Source: Panicum virgatum (lineage: Eukaryota; Streptophyta; Magnoliopsida; Poales; Poaceae). Taken from it: DNA of 64,000 nt. The position numbers and the translations under genes are program-made. Under the pieces are notes generated by a model that made no database searches, had not been told where the DNA came from, and was given only the letters and a program-made list of their open reading frames with translations. The first letter of the stretch is position 1; the number at the start of each line of letters is the position of its first letter. The stretch is taken from the NCBI RefSeq assembly GCF_016808335.1, contig NC_053136.1:1594531-1658530 (forward strand), given 5' to 3'. Shown here piece by piece: positions 12,400 through 24,645 of this stretch.

Positions 12400-13799
12400 C
12401 CTGAGCGGTGGAAAATTGATTTTTTTCCAAAACGAACATGCATTTATGAGGTGATGTTTTCTTTTTTAATCCTAGCTAGAAACGGAGCATGTTACCTTTC
12501 ATGGTGGTGTCCTAGTACTGGTAGACTTTTTATGAAAACAATGGAGTCCGAGTGTTAATAGGAAATACAATTTTTTATCCAATATGGATTTTTATGTGTA
12601 TGGATTCTTTAGAATAATATAAATTATTAGATCTTCATAAAATTTAACAGTGTAGATCCTTCTCTTTTTTAGATTAACGTGAGAATTTCTAGACTCTCTC
12701 GACGAACGTGGTGGTCTCTTTTAACACTATTGTATTAAGATAATAGATTTTAATTATAGCAATTGTATTTATATTCTATTGCGAGAATATATGTGTTTAT
12801 GGTTGCAAGCGGCACGGGCTATGCCACTTAATCCACCAGATCATGTTGTGTTGCATGCCTGCAAAGTTCTGGATAGCCCGTAGAATCCTGCATACCCGTT
12901 TGCATTACGCATTCGTTCTCGGCTCCTGCATCATCCCATGTCTTTACGATCCATGGCCGTGTCGCCACGGTGATCCAAGCTTTGTTTTCTTGCTCGACCG
13001 CTCAACCACTCGACCACCGCTACCTTCCATTCCTAAACCTGCACTGTTTCCATCCTCTCCATCACCGCATCTTATTTTCTAATTGTGAGGAATACTTCAT
13101 AGCCGATGCCGATGCATGATTAGTGGCGCTAGTTTATCTAGCAGACCTGCATTATTCACATGCAGATGCACGGTGGCATCCTGGCTGCATTTTGAAACCT
13201 GGCATGAAACGGAGCATGTGGACTCTCTTCCTTTTTTGAGTCCAAGTCTAATATGTCATCAAACGACCGCAAGCAAGAATGTCATTAGTCTGATTGAAAT
13301 CGACGAAGACATGGACAGGAAAATAAATTTCTACTGAATTAACAAAATATGATCCATGTATAGTCCTATCGTTTTCTTTTCAAAACATATGGAGAACTAA
13401 CACAATTTAATTAGGTTGGATTTTGTTTCAAACGATCTCGGAATAGACCTGCATGTTATAGTCGAATTGACGTGGCCTTTCTTTATTTTCTTTATTTATC
13501 CTGGCCAGAAGGGAGCTAGCATGCTAAAGTCCCAGTACCGCACTACCGCTAGACCTATTATGCCGCTAAAACAATAGTGTCCGAATCTAATAAGGAATAC
13601 AAATTTTTAATCCAATGTGGACTTTTATGTTATATGGATCTTTTATATGATATAAAATCTTCAGAATAACATAGACCATTAGATTTTCATAAAATCTAAC
13701 GGTCCAAATTCTTCTCTTTTTTAGATTAACGTGAGAATTTCTAGACTCTCTCGGCGAACGTGGTGACTTCTTTTAATACTATTGTATTAAGATAATAGA
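12400..13799 (-). repeat. Two related Helitron 5' ends in direct orientation
   Basis: About 350 bp ending at 12747 and about 360 bp ending at 13799 are clearly homologous. Both contain AGATTAACGTGAGAATTTCT, a GACTCTCTCG-CGAACGTGGTG block and TATTGTATTAAGATAATAGA. The second copy is preceded by T, not A, at its presumed TC start, and I found no matching 3' hairpin between 12748 and 13440. It may be a remnant of an earlier Helitron into or beside which the 8754-12747 element inserted. Confidence 0.5.
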
Positions 13800-14504
13800 A
13801 GATTCGCACACCAAAAAAAATGTGATAGTGCTCACCCGTGGCCTTGACAAAAGGGGTACTGAATGGTCTAGCAACTAAATGGACCTCAATTTCGTCACTC
13901 AATGTCTTTATCATGCTTTGGCAATTATGTGAACTTTCGCATACGTTCACACTCTAATATGGGTTCATTAAAATTGCAGGAAAAAGGAATTCTTGAAAAC
14001 ATGTACAGCTGATTGATGTATACGCCAGTGTTGAGAAACCTGCGGTAATTATTACAAACCACCCTGAAACACCATCAGATTATTTTGTTTCAAAATGACT
14101 GTGTTCCAAGTACAGGGAAAAAAGAAATCAGACAACATAGGATAGTTACAATTCTCACCTTGCTTATTAATACACAAAGGTTGAGGCCAGTGTCTTGCCT
14201 GGCCGTAGTTTCCAATGAAAAATCAGACATGAAACAATGTCATCAGATACTTATTTTCATTCAGAACGTCTCTTCAATCTTATGAAGATTCAACAAACTA
14301 GAACAACAAAACATTAACAGGGAGTGAGAAAAGAAAAGTAAGAAAACGAATTAGATTTGCCAAAAAAAGCACAAAACAGCTACGGTTACATATGTTATGA
14401 CTGATTGACACTATTCTACAGTCTACAAGGCATGCACCTCCAGCAGGATGTTGCAGTTGCACTATGCATCAAGCACCAACATTCGAGTAACTATTCTGTG
14501 CTCT
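13800..14504. other. Intergenic, 3' of the kinase gene
   Basis: AT-rich sequence with no open frame of interest. The part next to 14505 is presumably the kinase 3' UTR. I see no recognisable repeat. Confidence 0.4.
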
Positions 14505-17500
14505 TCAGTGATTTCTCTTCAGTGCTGAAAGAAAGCCTGTCTTCATTTTGTGGCGACCCTCAGTGTCAGTTCCCACCTGATCCAAAGTGAGGTGAGACTG
14601 AGAATCATGGTTGGTAAGTTCAGTATAGCATAACATTTGACAGGAAGTAATAGCAATGCCAAGTTTAGCAGGGACCAACTTTTTGAGTTACAGAAAATGC
14701 AGAGGTCTGACCTCTTTGGAGAGTCTCTGAAGAATTTCCAGAATCTCGGAGAAGTCAGGCCTTTCAGCTGGATCTCTATGCCAGCATTTCTGAAGCAAAT
14801 CGACGAGCTTGGGGTGGGTGTCTTTTGGGATCGTCGGCCTAATGCCCTGCAGAGAATGCACATGGGTGAATCGAATTCTCCATAACGGGTAAGTGAAGAA
14901 TATGATCTACGAAGCCAAAATTTACCCAAATTACTATGAACTGTAAAAAATCTCTAGAAAAACTTGTAAGTTTTGGAAAAGTTTTTTTTCTTTAAAAGAA
15001 CTGGCGATACCAGTTTCACCTGTTTAAAAATAAAAAGAAAAGGAACCTGGTCCTGCATAAGTTGGTTCAACTTGTGTGTACAGTGAACTTGTTCATATAA
15101 TATTGTATGATTAATAAACAAATGCACAACAAAGAAAGACAATCCGGTATTTAAATGACTCCTCGAATGAGCACAGGTGCCATTCACTTGTAAAAGACTC
15201 TTCCTAAAAAGAATTGCACCCCTCCCTCTTCCCAAGTCTCTGCACATGCTCTTATACCTTAAATAAGAACTAAAGAAATACGCCTTCATGCAGCTGTCTA
15301 TGGGTTCCATCAAGGTAAATCCTTTGAGGGGTAGTACTAATGTAACTGTGGAAACCGAGCAGAGATGTTTCGATGCTCTTACCTTCTGCACAACACCTAT
15401 TGCTGCTTGCAGTGGTGTTAGGTACTCATAAGGGATCTGAGAAATTGAACAGTTATCAACGTCAACCTTCACAGGTAACTATATGCTAACTAAAAGTAAG
15501 AAATTGAGAGACTAATCATGTCAAAGAATACAGGTGTCGTTACCTTGCCGGTTAGCAGCTCCCACAGAACAATTGCAAAGCTAAAAACATCTGCTTTGTG
15601 ATCGTAAGGCTTATGTTCGATGACCTGAAGTTCAATAACACCTGTATGTTAGTGACAATAGGCTTTACTTTCTTATGAAATATGCATGTGGATGATGTGC
15701 ACCTCAGGTGCCATCCAACGGTAAGTTCCAGTCTCTGCAGTCATCACTCCAGATTGATCTTTCACACGAGCAACACCAAAATCTGCAACCTTGACAACCT
15801 GCAAAATATATGCCTTTAAAGTTTTGAGATCTAGTGGTATTAGAAAAGATCGATTTTCAAGTTTTCAATCAAACAAATAATATGAATGACGACTTTGTGG
15901 AAAAAAAAAACTGGCCTTGTTTTCATCCATGAGAAGATTTGCAGTCTTGAGGTCACGGTGAATTATGTTATTTTGATGCAGATAGTTCATTCCTTTAGAG
16001 ATGTCCATTGCCACCTTCACTATTTCTGGAAGCTTGAAAGTGCTGTTCTTTTTATGGAGGTAATCATAGACACTCCCTCCTGACATGAAATCTAAAACGG
16101 ATATGCGAGAAAAAAGGTGTAAGGGAATCGAACAAGAAACTTTTGCCATGTCTACTACAGAGATGGATTTAATTGTAGTATACCTGTTACAATATATAAG
16201 TTTGGTTGTCGTGTACAGGCACCGATAAACGGCACAACATTCCTGTGACGAACCTTTCTGCAAGCATGTATAAAGCAAGAAACAACTACATGACTACGAG
16301 CCTAAATAGGATTTGAGATCTTCAATACTAAATTCATAACAATTCGAGATGGAGCTGTTTCAGTGAAGATAATGTCAATAAACAACAAATTCATAACAAA
16401 TTGAGATGGAACTGTTTCAGTAAAGCTAATGTCAATAAACAACAAATTCATAACAAATTGAGATGGAACCGTTTCAGTAAAGCTAATGTCAATAAACAAT
16501 TTCAAACTAACCTCATAATGTACACTTCCTGTGCAAAATCCCGGTACATATCTGCACTGATGCGCTCAGGCCTCACTACTTTGATGGCAACATCCTGACT
16601 GCAGTATGATCCACGGTACCTATGGAAGCCAAGTATCAAATAAAGTTCTGACATTTCTATTATTTCCACTTTATTGTGACTAAGAAAAGTAAACTTTACT
16701 TTAAAAAAGGAAACTTAAACTTACAGGTCGCCATTTGATCCGGAAGCAACTTTGTTTGCAAACTTGAGCAGTTTCAGATCAATTTCCCAAATATCTGCAC
16801 CATCTGTTGGTATTTCCACACTAGTAGATGGCACACTTGCTCCACCTCCCCAACCTTCTGATGATGGTGATGACGTGCTAGATACAGAGCAAGCCTGTGC
16901 CTGTACACAAACGCTAACTTACCATAGTTAAAATCTTGCAACACTTGCTTGTAATTTCAGAACATCAGAATAAATGTTTTTAGAAGCATTGGTGTGCATA
17001 AGTAACATTCAAAGTATTATTATTTAGGTGTCATCAATCTTTGAAGAAAGCAAGATTTTTAATTTTCTTGCTTCAAGGGAAGTTAAAAATATTATTTAAA
17101 TTATTAGATTCCAATGGGTGATCTGCTTTGATAAACTAAGCATGGGAGGAAAGGAGTACCTCAACTTTGTGAAATTTCTGAAGTAACTTTACTTGTAGCT
17201 GCTCCGTACTCTGGAAATTGCAGGAAAATAAATTATCAATAACATAAACATTGCTGAACTAATAGAGTACTCAAAAAGCAAATAATCAATTGCAACGATG
17301 TCCTGAACAGCTCTGTACCCCAAGATGCCACCCAGTGACAACAAATACATCCAACGAGTAGCCATCAATTGTTGAAAATGCATGTGCTTCTTGGATGTCA
17401 AGACCAAGCTCAGCAAGTAAAGAGGTCAGCTGCAAAATAAGTGTATAAATGACATAGGGTAAGCCAGCAAGCAGTCTCTGAACAATGGTCTGTTTATAGA

Positions 17501-20038
17501 AGTGACTTAATGTGACTTCAAATGATTTACTGTATATTGTTAATTTCTTTATACTATTATCAATATTTAATAAAAATATATAGTTTCATTCATTATGTTT
17601 GTTAACTACGTGTTAGCTTCTAAATTTACTGAACTTCGCTAACTGTAAGCATTGGCTGATTGTGAGTAACTTTGTCTGATAATTTCACATTATTCCAAGG
17701 ATGAAAAAGATTGCCTACCTGACTAAGGAGCTTTGGCTTATCAACTGTGGCAAAAGTTATTTCATGCATTGGCCTGCAAGATTCAGAACAAAGAGAATTA
17801 TCAATTAGCAGAGAATTACCTTCTCAAACTGTTTGCATATCAAGTTATCAACAAGCTCTTTATGTCCCTAAATAATATTGGCTTTCCTTTCAGGTTATGT
17901 ACTTGATCGGGACAAATGCAGGCCTCCAAGCATGACCACAGTTCACTTACCGATTCCATACTACACAGTCAAAACAGAACTAAACGCGGAGATGCTAGCT
18001 CAGGACTCAGGTGAGTACAGATTATAGACCTTGTTGGGGATATTTCCACCCCCAACCAAGTCTCGTATACAGATTTAAATTGTACATATCCTACCTAACA
18101 ACTAAAATCATTGTTTTTAAAGAAACATTTTTTAGGGGGTTTAAAGAAACATTTCAAGTCATATTGGAGCTGATATGCGGCTAGGTATTAGTGAATACTT
18201 TCTACTGCTATCATCTGTTAAAGCATAGACCAGCACTACATTCTTCAGAAGGCAAGTACTAACACAATATAGCCATATTTGTCATTTTAAAAATTGTAAA
18301 ACCCAAATCTCACAAACATCAATTGAGATCCAAAAAGGTGAATCGCTTTGTTGTTACCCTGCCAATAAATCAAAAATGCTACTTCTTTTCCCGAGGAATG
18401 GAAATGCTAAACTGAAAAAATAAATTGTAAAGCAAGCACGACGATGTTATATATATAAGCACTGATAAGGAAGTTATTTACCTGGAAATGAGATGTACAC
18501 TGTGATCTGTATCATCAGCGCTTCTTACATCACCCTCACTTGTTTCAAGCCCAAGCAGCTCTAGATTGGAGGAAGAACCAAATGCAGGAGGTGGGTGGAT
18601 CCTGAAGAATTGTACACAATCGCAACATTAACATACGAAAAAACACAAATAACTAAATCAATATATAGAAAGCTACTCGTACACATGAACCAGATAAATT
18701 TCATCCCCAAATATATAGATCATACGTACAACTGGTTCGGCAAGTGATTAGAAGTAACCATCTCCATGTCAGGATTATCTAGAGAATCACCCATATCACC
18801 ATCAATAATCCTAGAAACCTGATGACCAAGCATGAAATCAATCAATTTGCTTGCTTCAGAAATCATGAACAATAACATATCAGCTTAATCCAAGAAATTC
18901 CTTTAACAAAAAAAAACAAATGATGCAAGCTCTTGTAATCTCCAACTTTGGCACCATCGAACAGGACAACAGGCCAGAGATTGTACATAATGCTGAAGTG
19001 AGAAAAAGGAACAAGAAAAAGGTGCATCTCTCCTACAATAAGCTCTACTCGTTGGCATGATATAGATCATGGCCTTGTTTAGTTGCCTTCAAAATTTCAA
19101 AACTTTACAAGATTCCCTATCACATCGAATGTTTCAATGCATGCATGAAGTATTAAATGTAGCTAAACAAAATAACTAATTACACAGTTTGTCTATAATT
19201 TGCGAGACGAATCTTTTGAGCCTAATTAACCCATAATGGGATAATAATTGCCAAATACAAACGAAAGTGCTACAGTACTTTACACCAAAAAATTTACGCA
19301 TCTAAACAGGGCGCATGTCTTTTTTTTTGAAACAAGATATAGATCATGTCAAAGGAGTGCGGCGTAAACTCCAGGAACAAGTAACAGGCTAACAGCACCC
19401 TAAAATTGGCATCTTTGCTTGCGAGCTCTATTATTCTTCGGTATCTATGTATGATGTGGAACAAGTTACTCGGTATGGACAGAACTCGGAAGACGATGCA
19501 TATAGATTCCTGAACGAGATCGAGGAGCAAATAATGAAGGACGACGACGCGTGTGGGACATGCAACTCTGCAAGCATGCATGTGATGACAGTGTATGCGA
19601 ATACGATGGATTTCTGACCTGCACGACGCGCACCGACAGGGCAGGCCGCCGCTCCGGGTCGCGCGCCTCCTCCAGCAGCCGCTGGTGCGTGACCACGTCG
19701 TCCGCCCTCTCCGCGTTCACATCCAGCGCGTACCTGCGCAAGGGAACCCGCGTCAGGCGAGGCAACGGCGCGGCGGAACGGCCACCGGGCTGCAGATCAC
19801 AACAGGAAATCCCGGTGGCGAGGCCGAGGAATCGAGCGGCTCACCGTGCGGGGAGGCGGTGGAAGTGGGCCCAGAGCGCGTCCTCGAAGGCCGGCGAGAT
19901 CTCGGCGGAGGAGCGCAGGCGGGCGAGCACCTCGTTGTACACCTCGAGGCGGCGGCCGTGCTTGTCCGTCCGCCGCCCCCCCGCGCCGGCCTCGGACTGC
20001 CGCGGCGGCGGCGCCGCCGGGGGATCCTCCACGGCCAT
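14505..20038 (-). CDS. ACT-domain Raf-like Ser/Thr/Tyr kinase (STY8/17/46 family; OsACTPK1-like), 568 aa, 16 exons
   Basis: Model: complement(join(14505..14576, 14712..14846, 15383..15436, 15544..15624, 15703..15798, 15916..16091, 16184..16257, 16512..16619, 16725..16900, 17160..17210, 17319..17429, 17719..17773, 18482..18601, 18730..18818, 19619..19733, 19845..20038)). All phases join to 568 aa, close to Arabidopsis STY46. The N-terminal block ([29 protein letters not shown]) is family-specific. An ACT domain lies at about 174-225. The kinase has a Gly loop at 297-304, VAIK Lys317, HRDLKTAN Asp411, DFG Asp429 and APE 453-455. Arabidopsis members phosphorylate chloroplast transit peptides; rice ACTPK1 is linked to ammonium-transporter control. 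The intron after Lys423 has a GC donor (AAG|GCCAGT, 15915-15914). Intron 2 holds a MITE and intron 9 (16258-16511) three 57-bp repeats. Confidence 0.93.
16330..16500. repeat. Three tandem 57-bp repeats in a kinase intron
   Basis: Copies start at 16330, 16387 and 16444, each beginning AAATTCATAACAA and containing GAGATGGA and TTTCAGT. The second and third copies are nearly identical. They end just before the exon at 16512, so they shift the branch-point to acceptor geometry of the neighbouring intron. Confidence 0.9.
19071..19312. mobile_element. MITE (GGCCTTGTTTAG family) in the kinase intron 2
   Basis: It starts GGCCTTGTTTAG and ends CTAAACAGGGC, an imperfect inverted pair. The core carries CGAATCTTTTGAGCCTAATT and AAACGAAAGTGCTACAGTA, which recur in three other copies in this window (27362, 47031, 55251). 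Target duplication was not resolved, so the superfamily is left open. Confidence 0.7.
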
Positions 20039-20194
20039 GGATCTAATTAATCAACGGCGAACGGCGGCGGAGGCGATGGAGTCAATAGAGAAAGGCGCGC
20101 GGCTTGCGCAGGCACGAGACGGCCGTGCTGCTGCTACTGCCCTTGCATGGAAGGTGGTGGCGCGCACGTGAAGCGACGGCGACAAAGGCGAGAG

Positions 20195-20201
20195 CTTTAT
20201 A
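20195..20201 (-). promoter_or_regulatory. Probable TATA box of the kinase gene
   Basis: TATAAAG on the minus strand lies 157 bp upstream of the ATG at 20038, predicting a leader of roughly 125 nt. Seen directly; role inferred. Confidence 0.5.
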
Positions 20202-20239
20202 TCGATGGAGAGGCAGCGAGTAGTGAGTCGGAGACGGAC

Positions 20240-22290
20240 GCCGTGGCGGATCCGGAGAAGAAGCAGTCATAGTCTGTCTCATAGAGGAGGAGAGCTTGGA
20301 TTAAGGGGGGAAATTAATTTTTACCGAGGTCGATCCAAGGTTAATAAAGAGGAAGTAATTAAAGAAATCAGAGTAGATTTGGCCATTTTGGTGGAAATTA
20401 AATTACTGAGCTTTGTTGTTAGGCAAAAGACTAAATTAATTCATTTGGAGGAAACTAAATATTTTTGGAGAGATAAGGTTGTCTGAGGTGGATCTGGATT
20501 TGGATGTCCATGATAAATATAAAAGAATCGTGGAGTCAAATGTGATGTGGAGAATGGAAGCTGATTACAGGGACGACAAGCTAGCCATTGTTTTCTCCTC
20601 CTTGTTCAACTTCAACAGCACTCAGCACCACGCACAAGGCATGCATATTTGCTAGGTCTACAAGGCCCTTGCAACCTGCAGAAATGCATGGGTTGGTTAA
20701 GACAATACAGTTGGGTTCATCTCTCAGATTAGCATTAGCTGCAGGTACATCCCTCCTGGACACCCAACGAGAGCTGACTAGATGGGCACCCAACTTGGAG
20801 TAGTATGGATTTTTAGCTTCATAACCCGCACGGCATGAGTGTGTAAATAAATCAAAAGGATATTGTAAAGTATTAGGGAAACATTTGTTTAGATTTCCGT
20901 AGCTGTGTTTTTTTTTAAACTTGAGCTCCTGCATGGAAGAGTCATAACAAATGGGCCAAACTGCTAAGCAGTGTCTAGCTAACACTAGCTCGGTACTTGA
21001 GTAATTAAGTTCATGAAACTCAGACACACACAAGATGCATCACCAAAAGAAATGGAACATGGGCCTTCTTTAATTTTATCGGGTAAATCAAAACTTGTGT
21101 TTTCCATAAAAATAAGTTGTTTTAGGTGTCAAAATTATGGCGTTTAAAATCAGTAGTTTTGTTTCCCCTCCTCCTTTTCATTTTGCATTGGGTGATTCAT
21201 GTGTTTAGTTTTTTTTTTTGTTCAATGCTTAGAATAAATTTCACGCCAAAGACATGCCATCCATTGTATTAGACAAAAAATAATTTATGATTGTTATATA
21301 ATTTACAAGCGTGCTTCATTTGCTAGATAGCTTTCTTGCAAGAACTTCGATTCTTCTTCCGTACAAAGCTTTTGCCATATGCCCCTCCATCTTTGTTTAT
21401 TTTATTTTTATCTTTGTTACACAACAAACAAATAAATGGAGAGGATGGAAAAAAGGATAAAGCTTAATAAAGCAGAAGAGGAAAAAAACAAGAAAACACG
21501 AGAAGAGAGTAGAGTAATGAAACATGCTATGGGTCACTTTATTTAAAAACTGATACCCAACCTTGTAAAGGTAAAATATGAATAAAATCAAATGGAGTCA
21601 AATTACATATCGGGGTCATTGTCCAGTGTAAGGGGTCATTGTCATACACGAATGTCATTGTCAAATTACATTATTACGGCTCTTCATCATGGATGAACAT
21701 GTGTCAAAAACACTAGAGGAGGATATGCCCGTACCGATCCGCCGCATCACAGCACATCCACCCATATATATACTAATATGAATTAAGAATGTGATTAATT
21801 AATTCATTAATAATAATTTATTCATGGATAAGCATTGCTACGTGCGCCCACAGGAGCATAACATGAGACTTAGAATATGCTTGTGACGAGACGGATCATA
21901 CGCTTCTCCGCGTCTCAAATAGCTTGTACTTTAATTGAATTAATTAATTCAGCGATGAGGTGTAGGATGAGCACTCCAGCGCAGCACTGTTGTCCGACTT
22001 CCAGAGGGCACGTGTACATTTATACTAGTACCAAACCTGCAGGCAACAAACCAGCTAGGAAATCAGACAGCGAAAATGGTTGAGACTCGAAGGATATTGC
22101 TAAGTGCGCACCTCTTTAAATAATACTGTTTTTTATCTTATAAATAATTTTCTTATGTAATAATTTAAACAATAAAATTTATTTAACGAAATAAACTGTT
22201 GATCAAAAAGTTGATGTACATGTGCCATCTTCCCTAACTACAGTTGATTATTTGGCCAACTACTATTGTTCAATCTTTTAACCTCTTTTA
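20240..22290. other. Intergenic region without recognised genes
   Basis: Mostly AT-rich sequence upstream of the kinase. Open frames here (for example minus strand 20581-21033) show no known domain or splice-supported extension, so I do not call genes. Confidence 0.4.
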
Positions 22291-22603
22291 TAGTTCAGTC
22301 AGTGTATATATCTATCTATCCACATTGAAAATAGATTGGCTATGAAGCAAGTACAAACCAGATGATAACCATAGGACCACATGCACATCGAAAAAGGTAA
22401 TAGTACAAATTACCACCATTAATGTACATGTCTCACAGTGGAAATAAAGGACAAAGTTACCACCACCGAAGTTTTGAAAAAAATATTAATACTACCCACT
22501 TACAAATATAATCACATATACCAAGTTCTCCATACAAATACTTTGGAAAAGGAATCGCCGTATATGATTTGTAGAAAGGTTTAAAATTCCGTAAGTTTAA
22601 TTC

Positions 22604-23207
22604 CACTACTAGAAAAGAAACCTTCAATACCATGTAGAAAAAGCTATCGGTACCAGTTTTCCAACTAGTACCCCGAAACTGAGACTAAAAGTCTCGGTCT
22701 TCAGCACCGGTGAAGGTTCCATCCGGCACCAAAGCATTTTGATTAAAAAATTTATTAAACCCGGGGAGAGGACCGCACACGCGATTTTTCACGCGAAATA
22801 CACGCGCTGAATGGGATGCAAACTCGCAACCTCTTACCTCGTGCGTATCTTTTTTACCATTTCACCTACACATCACTTGTGATAGGAACGAAAAGGACAT
22901 TTTTTTCTTTTGAAGTAACATGTGGATGACTACCCTTTACCCGGTACCAAAGGCTAGACTTTGGTAGCACCTGGGACTAATGTTTAGCCCTTGATACCGG
23001 GTGGTGTTACCGCCTGGTACTAAAGGGTCACTAGACCTTTCCATCCACCTTAAAGTATCGGAGCAAAGATGACCTAATACTGATGCTAGAATGAGTACCA
23101 GGCCATCTTGGTTGGTACTTTTGAGGTGGACTTATTATGAGCTCTTTTCTACTAGTGTTCGTTGGTACTTTTGAGGTGGACTTATTATGAGCTCTTTTCT
23201 ACTAGTG
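22604..23207. mobile_element. Non-autonomous CACTA transposon, with a duplicated 3' end
   Basis: It begins CACTACTAGAAAAGA and ends TCTTTTCTACTAGTG, an inverted terminal pair typical of CACTA elements. A 3-bp target duplication TTC flanks it (22601-22603 region and after 23157/23207). Internal GGTACCAAAGG/CCTGGTACTAAAGG sub-terminal repeats fit grass CACTA elements. No transposase coding is present. The last 50 bp, including the TTC, are repeated exactly (23111-23160 and 23161-23210). Copy B of the surrounding segment lacks the element. Confidence 0.85.
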
Positions 23208-23280
23208 TTCGTTGTCACACATTATTTGTCTCTAGTGGTGTTTTTGAGACATGCATATATATTTGAGTTACTACTGGCTA

Positions 23281-23435
23281 CTCTCTTCGTTCCAAAATAT
23301 AAGTCGTTTTGGCTTTCTTAAATTTATAGTGTTCGCTATACACCTAGATATAACATATGTTTAGGTACATAGCAAAATATATGAATCTAGAAAAGTTAAA
23401 ATGACATACATTTTGGAATTTTGGAATAGAGAGAG
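23281..23435. mobile_element. Stowaway-type MITE, 155 bp
   Basis: It starts CTCTCTTCGTTCCAAAATAT and ends in an imperfect inverted copy (ATTTTGGAATAGAGAGAG), flanked by TA on both sides (23279-23280 and 23436-23437). Termini and the TA duplication are those of Tc1/mariner-derived Stowaway MITEs of grasses. Confidence 0.85.
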
Positions 23436-23580
23436 TAGCTAGTAAGCTATATTATGTGCGCAATTATATTATTACATATATATACTAGCAATGCACGCGC
23501 CAAGCGTCATGCATGAGATAAGCAAATATGTAAGATACATGCTGCATGACACGTGGCCAGGGGTGCGTGTCCCTACGAGC

Positions 23581-24645
23581 TATAGATGTCCATTCGGGCC
23601 GCACGGCCCGGCCCGCGCCCGGGCCCGCCCTGGCCCGGTCATCTCCGGGCCGTGCCAGGCCCGGCCCTATTCCTTAGCGGGCCGTGCCGGGTCAGCCCAC
23701 GGGCTCCGCCGACGGCCCAGGCACGGGCCCGCGGGCCTGTTTCGTGCCGGGCCAGCCCGCGAAGCCCGGCCTGCTTCTCGGGCTCGGGCCCCCCCGGCCC
23801 ACGATGGGGGCGCCGGTGCTCGGCCGCGGGAGGCGGCGCGGTGGACCGGCGAGGCGCGGGACCGGCGAAGCGGCGACGGCGGCAGAGAGGAGGCGCGGGA
23901 CCGGCGAGGCGGTGGCGGTGGCGGTGGCGGCGGAGAGGCGCGGCCACGGCGACGGCAGCCCACGAAGCGGCGCTAGATCTAGGGGCTAGCCTAGCCGGCT
24001 AGGGTTGCGCAAGGGGCAGCGTCGAGGAGAAGAGGAAGCCCCCGCCGCGGCCGGCGAGCCAGAGCCGAGGAAGCCCGCCGCTGCCGGCCGGCGGGCCAGA
24101 GCCGAGGAGGCAGCGGAGTCGAGGAGTCGGCGGAGCGGAGGAGGCGGCGGGGCGGAGTCAGCGGAGCGGAGGAGGTCGGCAAAGCGGAGGAGGTGGCGGG
24201 GCGGACGACGGAGTCGAGGAGTCGGGTGGGGCGGGGGCCGCTGCGCGAGGGCGGAGCGCCGGAGCCGCGGAGGGGAGGAGCACTGCGCGAGGAGGTGGCA
24301 GGGAGTCGAGTCGGGGGATAGAGGAGTCGGACGGTGTCGGGGGATGGGGGCGCTAGGGTTGACTGGCTGTGGGCTGGGCTGTATGTTTAATGCTTCGGTA
24401 GGCCTTTGGAGTTAGAGGGCCGCTACCGGGCCGGCCTGCTAATTCCCTGCCGGGCCGTGCCAGCCCACGGGCTGGGGTGACGGCCCAAGCCCGGGCACGG
24501 GGAGTGGGCCGGGCCAGCCCGGGCACGGGGAGCGGGCCGGGCCAGCCCGGGCACGGTTTGGACCTGGTAGGGCCGTGCTTGGGCCGGGCCAAATTGGTCG
24601 TGCTTCGGGCGGGCTAACGGGCTGCGGGCTACATGGACATCTGTA
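23581..24645. mobile_element. Non-autonomous hAT element, GC-rich, nDart-like termini
   Basis: The ends read TATAGATGTCCATTCGGGC and, inverted, TACAGATGTCCATG. The 8-bp direct repeat CTACGAGC flanks it exactly (23573-23580 and 24646-24653), the hAT hallmark. Both arms (about 23590-23800 and 24420-24620) are full of inverted GGGCCGGGCC-type repeats. The 1.06-kb interior is very GC-rich with long open frames of biased composition and no transposase domain. Resemblance to rice nDart termini is from memory. Confidence 0.8.

Larger units (their letters stand above)
8754..12747 (-). mobile_element. Helitron, about 4.0 kb, both termini present, coding capacity destroyed
   Basis: On the minus strand the element starts with TCTATTATCTTAAT (5' end at 12747, preceded by host A at 12748). 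It ends in CTAG (8757-8754), followed by host T at 8753, the expected insertion between A and T without target duplication. A perfect 7-bp stem with 5-nt loop (8766-8784, arms CCCGCGC/GCGCGGG) lies 8 bp before the CTAG, the diagnostic Helitron 3' hairpin. A decayed PIF1-type helicase lies between in the same orientation, its C-terminus towards the 3' end as in autonomous Helitrons. Tandem 94-bp similarity occurs at 12178 and 12272 (CAGTTGACGAATCCC). Confidence 0.75.

Noticed and set aside
20581..21033. 150-aa minus-strand open frame
   Set aside because: No recognisable domain, repeats or signal, no splice partners, and ordinary length for AT-balanced intergenic sequence.
23484..23510. CTAGCAATGCACGCGCC...GCGTCATGC as a Helitron 3' end on the minus strand
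   Set aside because: The hairpin is imperfect (a two-base bulge) and no Helitron 5' end or body was found to the right.
23491..24415. Several long GC-rich frames rich in Arg, Ala and Pro
   Set aside because: They lie inside the hAT element, occur on both strands in most frames, and reflect base composition, not coding.
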